From positions 1 through 64,000 of the forward strand of contig NZ_JBHLXC010000007.1 in NCBI RefSeq assembly GCF_042432495.1: 64,000 nt of DNA. The letters are read 5' to 3'. Positions 50,810 through 59,749 of this stretch are shown here, piece after piece (position 1 is the stretch's first letter; each line of letters begins with the position of its first letter). Under the pieces are notes generated by a model that was not told the origin of the DNA, did no database searches, and saw only the letters and a program-made list of their open reading frames with translations. The translations under genes were made by a program, and so were the position numbers. This stretch comes from Pseudochelatococcus lubricantis. Its GTDB lineage: Bacteria > Pseudomonadota > Alphaproteobacteria > Rhizobiales > Beijerinckiaceae.

Positions 50810-52735
50810 ATGTTGAAGTGGGCGTGTTACGGCGCTTTGGGAGTTGTGACCGTCGCGGTGACGCTGGTCGCGGGAACCGAGGGCCTTCAGAATGCCGTCG
50901 CCAATGGTGATACGCGCACGCTGTCCCTCTATCACACGCACACCCGCGAATCGCTGACCGTCACCTTCCGCCGCAACGGCCGCTACGAACGGGGCGAACT
51001 CCAGAAGCTCAACTGGTTCCTGCGCGACTGGCGCAACGACGAAACCACGTCGATGGACCCGAAGCTGTTCGATATCGTCTGGGCGGCACAGCGTGAGGCG
51101 GGATCGAACGGCGCCGTCCGCGTGCTGTCGGCCTATCGCTCGCCCAAGACCAACGCCATGCTGCGCCGGCGCTCCAGCGCCGTGGCGAAGAACAGCCAGC
51201 ACATGCAGGGCCGCGCGCTCGACTTCCAGCTCCCCGATGCGGACATGGCGCGGGTGCGCACCATCGGCATGCGCCTGCAGAGGGGCGGCGTCGGCTATTA
51301 TCCCAACGTGCCGTTCGTCCATCTCGACTCCGGCTCCGTGCGGTCCTGGCCGCGGATGCCGCGCAGCCAGCTCGCCCGTCTTTTCCCGGACGGAAAAACC
51401 GTTCATTTGCCGGCTGACGGGCGGCCGTTCGAAGGTTATGAGGCTGCAAGGCAGATGATCGTCTCGCGCGGCGACCTCGTGCCCGGCATGAGCGCTGCGG
51501 ACATCACGGCAGCGGCCGAGCAGCCGCAGCGGCGCCGCAGCCTGTGGGCGATGCTGTTCGGCGGCGCCGACGAGGAGGAGGATGCACAGGTTGCCGACAC
51601 CTCCTCGCGCCGCCAGGTGGTGGCTTCCGCGTCGCGCAGCCAGCCGGCCGCCTACGATGACGATGGCGATGCCCGCAGCTTTTTCGTGAGCAGCCAGGCG
51701 CGCAACGCCGCGCCCGCACCGGCACGGCAGGCTCCCGCGCCACAACCGCCGGCACCGCCGGCACCCCCGCCGGTCGTTACGCCGGTTCGGCAGCCAGCCC
51801 CTCCGCCGCCTCCAGCTCCGGCGCCGGCTCCTCCGCCACCGGCGCTCGCGCCGATCCCGCCGATCCCGCCCGCGCCGGTCCCGTCGCTACCCTCCACGCC
51901 GCTTGTCATCGCGCGCAACGTGCCGATCACGCCGATTGCGCCGGCCGCGCGTGAGGTTCCCGTCGCCAGCTTCGACGGGCCGCTGCCGGTCGCGCGCCCG
52001 GTCGCCGCGCCGGAAGCGCCCGCGATCGAGGTGCCTGCGCCGGGCATCGCCGCGCCCGCCGCCGCCACGTCGGCCCTCGCCATGCTGCCGCTACCGCCGC
52101 GCCGTCCGGATGCAGGGGCGGCGGAGCCTGCCATGGTCGTCGCCGGCCTCCCGTTGGCATTCGTGCCGCAGCCGCCGGTTCGCCCCGGCGAACTCGTGCC
52201 GGAGCAGGCCGCCGCCGCCGGCGGGGACACGGGCAAGAGCGCCCTTGCCGCCATCGCCGCCGCTTCCGCCGGCGGGCGTGAGCCGGCGGGCGTCGACACG
52301 TCGATCCAGACCGCGGCCCTCGCCTATGCGGCCCCGGCGCTCGTGCGGCATCCCCTGCCGCCCGCCCGCCCCGTAGCGACTTCGGCACTGGCTGTCGCGG
52401 CCGCACCGGTGCCTGCGCCTGCGCCCGCACCCGCGCGGGTGACGCCGTCGCTGCCGCCCAAGGCGGCGCCGACCGGCGCCAGCGACGAGCGTAGCGCGCT
52501 GCGCCAGCTCTTCGCCATGGCTGTGACCGATACGGCGCCGTCGCCGCGCGCGAAGGTGAGCACGGCGCGCGTAACGGCGGCGAAACCCGCCGCGCGCGCT
52601 CCTGCCCCCGTTCAGGCAGCGCCTCCGGCGGTTGTCGTCCAGATGGGCTTCTCGAAGGATGCGTCGGAACTGTCGACGAACAGCTTCACCGGCCCGGCGG
52701 TCAGGCCGCTTCCGGTTGCCCGCTTCAATCAGTGA
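50810..52735 (+). CDS. DUF882 / M15-type zinc carboxypeptidase with long Pro/Ala-rich tail
   Basis: A 641-residue protein. The N-terminal membrane helix (ACYGALGVVTVAVTLVAGT) anchors a peptidase M15_2-like domain at about 25-215, where Zn ligands are in SQHMQGRALDFQLPD (His131, Asp138) and FVHLDSG (His171). The family cleaves D-Ala or related peptides from peptidoglycan. From about residue 250 to the end (nearly 400 residues) it is Pro/Ala-rich and low in complexity. The ATG at 50810 has GGAGG 12 bases upstream; GTG 50708 and ATG 50753 in the same frame are possible. A near-consensus CtrA box lies upstream. It is convergent with gapR. Confidence 0.82.
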   Translation: MLKWACYGALGVVTVAVTLVAGTEGLQNAVANGDTRTLSLYHTHTRESLTVTFRRNGRYERGELQKLNWFLRDWRNDETTSMDPKLFDIVWAAQREAGSNGAVRVLSAYRSPKTNAMLRRRSSAVAKNSQHMQGRALDFQLPDADMARVRTIGMRLQRGGVGYYPNVPFVHLDSGSVRSWPRMPRSQLARLFPDGKTVHLPADGRPFEGYEAARQMIVSRGDLVPGMSAADITAAAEQPQRRRSLWAMLFGGADEEEDAQVADTSSRRQVVASASRSQPAAYDDDGDARSFFVSSQARNAAPAPARQAPAPQPPAPPAPPPVVTPVRQPAPPPPPAPAPAPPPPALAPIPPIPPAPVPSLPSTPLVIARNVPITPIAPAAREVPVASFDGPLPVARPVAAPEAPAIEVPAPGIAAPAAATSALAMLPLPPRRPDAGAAEPAMVVAGLPLAFVPQPPVRPGELVPEQAAAAGGDTGKSALAAIAAASAGGREPAGVDTSIQTAALAYAAPALVRHPLPPARPVATSALAVAAAPVPAPAPAPARVTPSLPPKAAPTGASDERSALRQLFAMAVTDTAPSPRAKVSTARVTAAKPAARAPAPVQAAPPAVVVQMGFSKDASELSTNSFTGPAVRPLPVARFNQ

Positions 52736-52777
52736 GCCGCGTTCGCCGTGCGTCCCCGGACGCACGGCGGGCCGGCA

Positions 52778-53035
52778 TCAGGCCTGCATGCCCAGCGCCT
52801 GGAGATAGAGTTCGAGGATTGCATCCTCCTCGGCGCGCTCTTCCACCGGCTTCTTGCGAATCTGCACGATCTTGCGAATCGCCTTGGCGTCGAAGCCGCG
52901 ACCCTTCAGTTCCGCGTAGACTTCCTTGATGTCGCCGGCGATGGCTGCTTTCTCTTCCTCAAGGCGTTCGATTCGTTCGATGAACTGCTTCAGTTCGTCC
53001 GCGGCGACGCCGCTGTCGGCTACGTCTGTGACCAT
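52778..53035 (-). CDS. gapR: Nucleoid-associated cell-cycle protein GapR (DUF2312)
   Basis: An 85-residue protein that in Caulobacter tetramerises around overtwisted DNA ahead of replication and transcription and stimulates topoisomerases. Almost the whole protein is the conserved domain: ELKQFIERIERLEEEKAAI, IKEVYAELKGRGFDAKAIRK and IVQIRKKPVEERAEEDAILE are clear matches. The charged coiled-coil N-terminal half and basic middle are intact. Its neighbours are a DUF1036 gene and pyk, a conserved order. Confidence 0.93.
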   Translation of the reverse strand: MVTDVADSGVAADELKQFIERIERLEEEKAAIAGDIKEVYAELKGRGFDAKAIRKIVQIRKKPVEERAEEDAILELYLQALGMQA

Positions 53036-53334
53036 GTATCCTTGCTCGTGACTGGGGGCATAAGCCCGGAAACTGCGTGCCGGCTAAAACCGGTGCCGAT
53101 CTTCAATGCGTCAAACGTGTTGAAATTCGGTCAAGCCGGCGCGGCATCGCCGCGGGCCGGGGGTGCCGGGCGCGGCAGAATTTGTATAAGCAGGCTCGCG
53201 GCGCTTCGCCAACGCGAAATCGCTTGCGGCGCGCGGCCGGTCGTTGACAGCATCCGTGCGGATTGGCCACAACAGTCCGGCCGTCCGTTCACCGTCGCGC
53301 CCGGCAGCCACCCGGGCAGGAGAGTAGAGCCACC

Positions 53335-53799
53335 ATGGTCCGCGTTTCCGTTCCGCCGTCCGCCCACCGTTGTCTGTCGTCCGTGCTCGTCGCCGGTCTG
53401 CTGGGCATGGGCCTCACGCTGCTCGCCACCGGCGCGGCGCGGGCGGATCTGCGAATCTGCAACATGACCACGAGCCGCATCGGCGTCGCGCTCGGATACC
53501 GCGACGGCCGCGGATGGCTGACGGAGGGGTGGTGGAACCTCGGCGTGCGCGATTGCGAGACGCTGGTGAGCGGCCCGCTCGCCGCCCGCTATTACTACAT
53601 CCACGCCGTCGACTACGACCGTGGCGGCGAATGGTCCGGCAAGTCGCTGATGTGCACGCGCGAGAAGGAATTCACCATTCGCGGCGTTGAGGATTGCTTG
53701 GCGCGGGGGTTCGACCGCACCGGCTTCTTCGAGGTCGACACCGGCCAGCAGAAAAGCTGGACGATCCAGCTCACGGAGCAGAATCAACAGAGGGAGTAA
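53335..53799 (+). CDS. DUF1036 family periplasmic protein
   Basis: A 154-residue protein with a signal peptide (CLSSVLVAGLLGMGLTLLATGAARA) and a mature domain starting DLRICNMTTSRIGVALGYRDG. Cysteines in LRICNMT, RDCETL, LMCTREKE and VEDCLARG are conserved and may form disulfides in the periplasm. The function of DUF1036 is unknown. The ATG at 53335 has AGGAGAG upstream. It is six bases before pyk, and this gapR - DUF1036 - pyk block is common in Hyphomicrobiales. Confidence 0.85.
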   Translation: MVRVSVPPSAHRCLSSVLVAGLLGMGLTLLATGAARADLRICNMTTSRIGVALGYRDGRGWLTEGWWNLGVRDCETLVSGPLAARYYYIHAVDYDRGGEWSGKSLMCTREKEFTIRGVEDCLARGFDRTGFFEVDTGQQKSWTIQLTEQNQQRE

Positions 53800-53804
53800 T
53801 ACGG

Positions 53805-55241
53805 ATGAAACGCGCCAGGCGCACGAAGATCGTCGCCACGCTCGGCCCCGCGTCGAACGGAGAGGAAATGATCGCGCGCCTTTTCGAGGCGGGCGTGGAT
53901 GTGTTCCGCATCAACATGAGCCACACGTCGCATGAGGCGCTGCGCGAGCGGGTCGCGGCCATCCGGGAGGTCGAGGCGCGGTTCGGCCGGCCGATCGGCA
54001 TCCTTGTCGACCTGCAGGGCCCGAAGTTGCGCGTCGGCCTCTTCGCCGACGAGCGGGTGATGCTCGACACCGGCGCGGAATTCGTGCTCGACGGCAGCAA
54101 GCGTCCGGGCGACGCGACGCGCGTCTGCCTGCCGCATCCGGAAATCCTGCAGGCGCTGGCGCCCGGCGACGCCATCCTCATCGACGACGGCAAGGTGCGG
54201 CTGGAGACGACCGCGGTCACGCGGACACGCGGCAAGGTGACGGCCAGGACGCGGGTCATCGTCGGCGGCAGCGTATCGAACCGCAAGGGCGTGAGCCTTC
54301 CGGACACCACGATCCCTGTTTCCGCCATGACGGAAAAGGACCTCGCCGATATCGAGGCGGCGGTGGCGCTGGGCGTGGACTGGATCGCGCTGTCCTTCGT
54401 CCAGCGGCCGGAGGACATCGCCGACGTGCGCAAGATCGCCAAGGGGCGCGCACTGGTCATGGCCAAGATCGAAAAGCCGCAGGCCGTGATGCATCTCGAC
54501 GAGATCATGGAGGCCGCGGACGGGTTGATGGTGGCGCGCGGCGATCTCGGCGTCGAGATGCCGCTCGAAAAGGTGCCCGGCATCCAGAAGCGCATTACCC
54601 GGGCGGCGCGTGCGCTCGGGAAGCCCGTCGTCGTGGCGACGCAGATGCTCGAATCCATGATCTCGGCGCCGGTGCCGACGCGCGCCGAGGTGTCGGACGT
54701 GGCGACTGCCGTCTTCGAGGGCGCGGACGCCGTGATGCTGTCGGCGGAGAGCGCCGCCGGCCGCTATCCGCTGGAGGCGGTCGCCACGATGGATCGCATC
54801 GCCGTCGAGGTCGAGAGCGACGGCAACTATCCTCTCATCATCAACGGCCAGCGGGCGGAGCCGGAGGCGACGACCGCCGACGCCATCGCTGCCGGCGCGC
54901 GCTCCATGGCGGAGACGCTCCGGCTGCCCGCCATCGTGGCGTGGAGCTTTTCGGGCGCGACGGGCCTGCGCATCGCGCGTGAGCGGCCGCTCACATCCGT
55001 GCTGGCGTTGACGCCCAACGTGGAAACCGCGCGCCGTCTGACGCTGGCCTGGGGCGTTCATCCCATCGTGACGGCGGACGCGCGCGACGTCGACGACATG
55101 GCGCGGCGCGCCTGCGAGATCAGCGTTGCGGAAGGGTTCACGCAGCCCGGACAGCGCATTGCCGTCGTCGCCGGCGTACCTTTCGGCCGTCCGGGGGCGA
55201 CCAACACCATCCGCATCGCCTCGACCGGCAGCGGGCGCTGA
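53805..55241 (+). CDS. pyk: Pyruvate kinase
   Basis: A 478-residue glycolytic enzyme making pyruvate and ATP from PEP and ADP. RTKIVATLGPASNGEEMI opens the barrel, VFRINMSHTSHEA has the conserved catalytic Arg and substrate loop, and MAKIEKPQAV contains the key Lys and Glu with GLMVARGDLGVEMP the metal-binding Asp. PVVVATQMLESMI follows. The ATG at 53805 with AGGGAG gives the usual N-terminus. The PPDK regulator at 19997 acts on the opposing PEP/pyruvate step, so the window carries two genes at this node. Confidence 0.96.
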   Translation: MKRARRTKIVATLGPASNGEEMIARLFEAGVDVFRINMSHTSHEALRERVAAIREVEARFGRPIGILVDLQGPKLRVGLFADERVMLDTGAEFVLDGSKRPGDATRVCLPHPEILQALAPGDAILIDDGKVRLETTAVTRTRGKVTARTRVIVGGSVSNRKGVSLPDTTIPVSAMTEKDLADIEAAVALGVDWIALSFVQRPEDIADVRKIAKGRALVMAKIEKPQAVMHLDEIMEAADGLMVARGDLGVEMPLEKVPGIQKRITRAARALGKPVVVATQMLESMISAPVPTRAEVSDVATAVFEGADAVMLSAESAAGRYPLEAVATMDRIAVEVESDGNYPLIINGQRAEPEATTADAIAAGARSMAETLRLPAIVAWSFSGATGLRIARERPLTSVLALTPNVETARRLTLAWGVHPIVTADARDVDDMARRACEISVAEGFTQPGQRIAVVAGVPFGRPGATNTIRIASTGSGR

Positions 55242-55440
55242 AGGCGCGCCCCGCCCGGCCTTGCGAAAGAACATCCGGGTCTTTGGCAAGTATTGATTCG
55301 CCGCAATGTGGATTGCCCGGCTAACTATAGTGGCCGGGTCCGGTTTTGCCGGTTGTACCGTGGCGCCAGACAGATTTAATTTTTATTCTCTGTGGAATGC
55401 CTGTATGTAGCGCCGAAGAGAACCGGAAGGGCATCGACTG

Positions 55441-56799
55441 ATGAGCGCACTCTCGATCCACTATGATAGAGTTCTGTCGATTGTCGGAGAGGTTGTGCGC
55501 ATTGCCTTGCCGTCCGCCGCCGTCGGTGAGGACCCCGACGGGCCTCGCTACGGCGATCTGGCTGTCATCAGCGAGGATGAGGGCGGAATAGCCGGCGGGG
55601 CGCGTCTGGCGCAGGTGGTGCGGCTGGATGCGGGCGAGGTGTCGCTGCAGGTGTTCGGCGGCACTCAGGGGCTCTCCACGCGCTCGAAGGCGCGGTTCCT
55701 CGGGCACGCGCCGCGGGTGGCGTTTTCGGGCAACATCCTCGGCCGCGTCTTCTCCGGTGACGGGCGCGTGTCGGATGGCGGTCCCTCGCTCGGCTACGAG
55801 CCGCAGGTCGAGATCGGCGGGCCGTCGGTCAATCCGGCGCGGCGCGCGCTCGCCTCGCGGATGATCCGCACGGACGTGCCGATGATCGACGTGTTCAACT
55901 GCCTGGTCGAAAGCCAGAAGATCCCGATCTTCTCGCGCGCGGGGGAGCCTTACGACGCGCTGCTCGCGCGCATCGGCGTGCAGGCGGATGCCGACATCGT
56001 GGTGTTCGGCGGGTTGGGGCTCACCTTCGACGACTATTGGCGCTTTCGCTCCACGTTCGAGGATGCGGGCGTGTTCTCGCGCACGGTCATGTTCGTCAAC
56101 CAGGCCGCCGACCCGCCGCTCGAACGCCTGCTCGTGCCGGACATGGCGCTGGCCGTGGCCGAGAAGTTCGCCGTCGAGGAAAAGAAGCGCGTGCTCGTGC
56201 TGCTCACCGACATGACCGCCTTCGCCGATGCGCTCAAGGAGGTGGGCGTGGCGATGGAGCGCGTGCCATCCAACCGCGGCTATCTGGGCGACCTCTATTC
56301 GCAGCTCGCGCGTCGCTACGAGAAGGCCGCCGTCTTCCACGGCGCCGGATCGGTGACGATCCTGACCGTTACCACGATGCCGGGCGGCGATGTCACCCAT
56401 CCGGTGCCCGACAACACGGGCTATATCACGGAAGGCCAGTTCTACCTGCACGACGGTGTCATCGACCCGTTCGGCTCGCTGTCGCGCCTCAAGCAGCACG
56501 TCATCGGCAAGGAAACGCGCGAGGACCATTCGGCGGTGATGAACACCATGATCCGCCTCTATGCCGGTGCGCGGGAGGCCGAGCGCAAGCAGGCGATGGC
56601 GTTCGAACTTTCGGATTACGACGAGCGGCTGGTGCGGTTCGGCGGCCTGTTCAAGGAACGGTTCATGGACATCTCCGCCTCGCTCACGCTGGAGCAGGCG
56701 CTCGATCTCGGCTGGCGCACCATGGCCGAGTGCTTCTCGCCGGAAGAGCTGCTGATACGCCAGAATCTTCTTGACAAATACTATCCGCAAGCCGCCTGA
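55441..56799 (+). CDS. V/A-type ATPase subunit B
   Basis: A 452-residue non-catalytic nucleotide-binding subunit of the rotary V1/A1 head. GEVVRIALPSAAVGEDPDGPRYG and the beta-barrel domain are typical, GYEPQVEIGGPSVNPARRALASRMIRT is the family block, and no Walker A lysine loop is present, as expected for B. The C-terminal SLTLEQALDLGWRTMAECFS is conserved. It opens a seven-gene operon (B-D-I-K-E-DUF2764-A), starting about 200 bases after pyk. A putative SD (AAGGGC) precedes the ATG. Confidence 0.93.
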   Translation: MSALSIHYDRVLSIVGEVVRIALPSAAVGEDPDGPRYGDLAVISEDEGGIAGGARLAQVVRLDAGEVSLQVFGGTQGLSTRSKARFLGHAPRVAFSGNILGRVFSGDGRVSDGGPSLGYEPQVEIGGPSVNPARRALASRMIRTDVPMIDVFNCLVESQKIPIFSRAGEPYDALLARIGVQADADIVVFGGLGLTFDDYWRFRSTFEDAGVFSRTVMFVNQAADPPLERLLVPDMALAVAEKFAVEEKKRVLVLLTDMTAFADALKEVGVAMERVPSNRGYLGDLYSQLARRYEKAAVFHGAGSVTILTVTTMPGGDVTHPVPDNTGYITEGQFYLHDGVIDPFGSLSRLKQHVIGKETREDHSAVMNTMIRLYAGAREAERKQAMAFELSDYDERLVRFGGLFKERFMDISASLTLEQALDLGWRTMAECFSPEELLIRQNLLDKYYPQAA

Positions 56800-56813
56800 G
56801 GGAGTCCCGGCCC

Positions 56814-57455
56814 ATGGCGCAAATTCCCCTCAGCAAGGCGCAGCTGGCGCGTGAGAAGGACAGTCTCGCGGCGAGCCGCCGTTTCCTGCCCGCGCTCGAT
56901 CTCAAGCGCCAGCAACTGATGGCCGAGCGCAACAAGGCGCGCGCCGCCAGCCGCGAGACGCGGGCGGCGGCCGAGCGGGCCGTGGTCGAGGCCGGCGCCG
57001 CCATCCCCATGCTGGCGGACCGGCGCATTGACCTGAAAGGGCTGGTGAAGGTCGAAGCCGTGCGCATCGGCGAAAGGAACGTCGCCGGCGTCCGGCTGCC
57101 CGTGGTCGAGGACATCACGATCACGATCCGCCCCTACGGCCGCTTCGCCCGTCCGCACTGGGTGGACGACGCGGTGCGCCGGCTGGCGGAGGCGGCGCGG
57201 CTGCGCATCGAGGCGGAGGTCGCCGAGCGCGGCGTCGCGCTGCTCGACAAGGCGGTGACACGCACAACGCAGCGCGTCAACCTTTTCGACAAGATATTGA
57301 TACCGCAGGCGGAAAAGAACATCCGCCGCATTCTCGTGGCGGTGGGCGACAACGAGCGGGCCGCGGTCGTCGGCGCCAAGCTCGCCAAGAAAAAGCGCGA
57401 GGAACACAAGTTCGGGGGCGCGACTGGCGGCAGCGACGGGGAGGGCGGCGTATGA
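56814..57455 (+). CDS. V/A-type ATPase subunit D
   Basis: A 213-residue central-stalk subunit linking the A3B3 head to the membrane ring. It has the long coiled-coil halves: LSKAQLAREKDSLAASRRFLPALDLKRQQL at the start and AVTRTTQRVNLFDKILIPQAEKNIRRI near the end. The overlap of four bases with the next gene (subunit I) and 14-base gap from B show a single transcript. Confidence 0.9.
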   Translation: MAQIPLSKAQLAREKDSLAASRRFLPALDLKRQQLMAERNKARAASRETRAAAERAVVEAGAAIPMLADRRIDLKGLVKVEAVRIGERNVAGVRLPVVEDITITIRPYGRFARPHWVDDAVRRLAEAARLRIEAEVAERGVALLDKAVTRTTQRVNLFDKILIPQAEKNIRRILVAVGDNERAAVVGAKLAKKKREEHKFGGATGGSDGEGGV

Positions 57456-59266
57456 GCATCGTCCCCATGCGCCGTATCACCCTTTGCGGGCTGGTCGGCG
57501 AGAAGGAAGCGATCTTCGCCGGCTTGCAGGACCTCGGCGTCGTGCATCTCATTCCGCTGCGCCAGCCGGGCACGCTCGCGCCGGAGGACCCGGTGCTTCG
57601 CCGGCGTACGGAAACGGCGTTTCGCCATCTTGAGGAAGCGCCTTACAAGCTGCGCCCGTTCCGGCCCACGACCGATCTCGACCAGGCGGCGGTGGTCGAG
57701 GAGATCGTCGCCAACCGCGCCCGCCTGCGCCAGCTGCGCGACCGCCGCGACGCGCTGGAACAGCGGATCGCCACGCTGGAGCAATGGGGCGATTTCAGCC
57801 TGCCGCCGGTCGACGACATCGGCGGCCAGCGGCTGTGGTTCTATGCCCTTCCCATCAGCGAGCGGCCGGCGCTGAAGCAGGTGGAACTGCCGTGGCAAAT
57901 CGTCGGCAAGGGGCCGACGACGCTTTTCGTCGCCGTCGTCTCGCCGGATGAGCCGCCCGTCGACGTGCTGCCGGTGCCGCGCTCGCGCACGGGCAGCGTG
58001 CCGCTGGGCGACCTGCGGGTGGGGCTTGAGGACACCGAGTTCGCGATCGAGGAAGCCGAGGTCAGGCGCGCGGAACTCACCCGCTGGCGCCTCGCGCTCG
58101 GCCTGCGTCTGGCGGACGCGGCGGACAGCGACGAGCGGCGCGCCGTCGCCGAACAGACCTACGACGACGAGCAGGTCTTCGCCCTGCAGGGCTGGGTGCC
58201 CGTGGACGCCGTGGAAAAGCTGGAGGAGTTCGCGCAGCGGCGGGGGCTCGCCCTCGTCGTCGAGGAACCGTCGCCGGCCGACCGGCCGCCGACGCTGCTG
58301 CGCCCGCCCGCGCAGGTGGCGAGCGGTGCCGACCTGACCATGTTCTACACAAGCCCGGCCTATCGTAGCTGGGACCCCAGCCTGATCGTCTTCGTGTCCT
58401 TCGCCGCCTTCTTCGCCATGATCGTGGCGGATGCGGGCTATTCCGCGATCATCGCGGTGCTCGTGGCCGTGTTCTGGAGCAGGCTCGGCAAGACCCCGGC
58501 GCTGAGGCGCGGCCGCGTGCTGCTGGCGACGCTTGCGTCCGTCTCCTTCGTCTACGGCCTGCTGGCCGGCTCCTGGTTCGGCCTGCATCCGCCCGCGGGC
58601 AGTCTGATGGCCCGGATCGCGGTGATCGACGTGCGCGATTTCGATGCGATGATGCACCTGTCGATCGGCATCGGCGTGCTTCATCTCACAGTGGCGCTCG
58701 GCACTGTCGCATGGGTGAATCGCGGCACGGGCAAGACGGTCACCGCGCTCGGCTGGATCGCGACCATCTGGGCGGGCTTTCTCATGTGGCTCGGCGAGGG
58801 GGAGACGGTGGCGACCTCGCTGACGTCGGTCGTGTTCCTCGGCGGTCTTGTCGCGGTTGCCGTCGGCGGGGCGATGGAGCAGCCCGGGAACGATGCTGCC
58901 GGCTGGGGCAAGCGTGCGCTCTCCGGCATTCTCGCGCTCACGGGCATCACCAAGATCTTCGGCGACATCCTCAGCTATCTGCGGCTGTTTGCGCTGGGGC
59001 TCGCGAGCGCGTCGCTCGCCGCCACGTTCAATTCGCTGGCGCTGGAAATGCGCGGCGACAACCCGGGAATCGGCACGCTGCTGGCGATCGTGGTGCTGGT
59101 GCTCGGCCATGGCGTCAACCTCCTGCTCGGCCTGATGAGCGGCGTGGTGCACGGCCTGCGGCTCAACTTCATCGAGTTCTTCAGTTGGGGGTTGACCGAC
59201 GAAGGTTACCCCTTCCGTGCCTTCGCCAGACGGGCGGCCGCTGCGCCGTCCGTACACGCCAAATGA
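57452..59266 (+). CDS. V/A-type ATPase subunit I
   Basis: A 604-residue stator and proton or sodium half-channel subunit (a homologue of eukaryotic subunit a). The N-terminal half (1-290) is soluble and helical with MRRITLCGLVGEKEAIFAGL and coiled coil near 85-110. The C-terminal half has about seven membrane segments, for example MIVADAGYSAIIAVLVAVFW, VSFVYGLLAGSWFGL and LSYLRLFALGLASASLA; the last carries the essential Arg of the LRLFALGLA motif. The ending VHGLRLNFIEFFSWGLTDEGYPF is typical. It overlaps subunit D by four bases. Confidence 0.92.
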   Translation: MSIVPMRRITLCGLVGEKEAIFAGLQDLGVVHLIPLRQPGTLAPEDPVLRRRTETAFRHLEEAPYKLRPFRPTTDLDQAAVVEEIVANRARLRQLRDRRDALEQRIATLEQWGDFSLPPVDDIGGQRLWFYALPISERPALKQVELPWQIVGKGPTTLFVAVVSPDEPPVDVLPVPRSRTGSVPLGDLRVGLEDTEFAIEEAEVRRAELTRWRLALGLRLADAADSDERRAVAEQTYDDEQVFALQGWVPVDAVEKLEEFAQRRGLALVVEEPSPADRPPTLLRPPAQVASGADLTMFYTSPAYRSWDPSLIVFVSFAAFFAMIVADAGYSAIIAVLVAVFWSRLGKTPALRRGRVLLATLASVSFVYGLLAGSWFGLHPPAGSLMARIAVIDVRDFDAMMHLSIGIGVLHLTVALGTVAWVNRGTGKTVTALGWIATIWAGFLMWLGEGETVATSLTSVVFLGGLVAVAVGGAMEQPGNDAAGWGKRALSGILALTGITKIFGDILSYLRLFALGLASASLAATFNSLALEMRGDNPGIGTLLAIVVLVLGHGVNLLLGLMSGVVHGLRLNFIEFFSWGLTDEGYPFRAFARRAAAAPSVHAK

Positions 59267-59278
59267 AAGAGGCAGTCA

Positions 59279-59725
59279 ATGAACGAGTTCATCATCGCTC
59301 TCGGGTGGCTTGGCGTGTTCGCGCCGATGGGGCTTGGCGCGCTCGGCAGCGCCATCGGCGTGGCGCTGGCCGGGCAGGCGGCCATCGGCGCCATGCTGGA
59401 GACGGACAGCAACTACGGGCGCTATCTGGGTGTCTCCCTCATGCCGTCGTCGAACGTGATCTATGGCATCGTGGTGATGTTCTCGCTGCAGCAGCCGATC
59501 ACGCCTGAAAACGGCGGGGCGCTGTTCGGCATCGGCTTCCTCACGGGTATCGTGCTGCTCTATTCCGGCATGTGGCAGGGGCGTGTGTGCGCCAGCGCCA
59601 TCGCGGCCTCCAAGAACAAGCCGGAGATCTTCGGCCTGAGCCTTGCGCCGGCGGCGATCGTCGAGGGCTTCCAGGTGTTCGCTTTCGTCTTCGCGCTCGT
59701 GCTGGCGGGCAGCATCGCATCGTGA
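59279..59725 (+). CDS. V/A-type ATPase subunit K (rotor ring, double-hairpin proteolipid)
   Basis: A 148-residue protein with four membrane helices, the duplicated form of the c-subunit. Helix 4 has the ion-binding Glu129 in SLAPAAIVEGFQVFAFVFA. Aligned with Enterococcus hirae NtpK, the ligand positions Thr64, Gln65, Tyr68, Gln110 and Glu139 read Ser58, Asn59, Tyr62, Gln100 and Glu129, with identical spacing and all side chains polar. This is compatible with a sodium-binding site, though proton use cannot be excluded. Only one carboxylate per four helices is present, as is normal for V-type rings. Confidence 0.9.
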   Translation: MNEFIIALGWLGVFAPMGLGALGSAIGVALAGQAAIGAMLETDSNYGRYLGVSLMPSSNVIYGIVVMFSLQQPITPENGGALFGIGFLTGIVLLYSGMWQGRVCASAIAASKNKPEIFGLSLAPAAIVEGFQVFAFVFALVLAGSIAS

Positions 59726-59749
59726 TCCCGCAACGGGGAGGGGAGCCAC

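Noticed and set aside
57134..59257. 707-codon open frame opposite subunit I of the V-ATPase
   Set aside because: Shadow of a conserved gene; translation is His/Arg-rich without domain.
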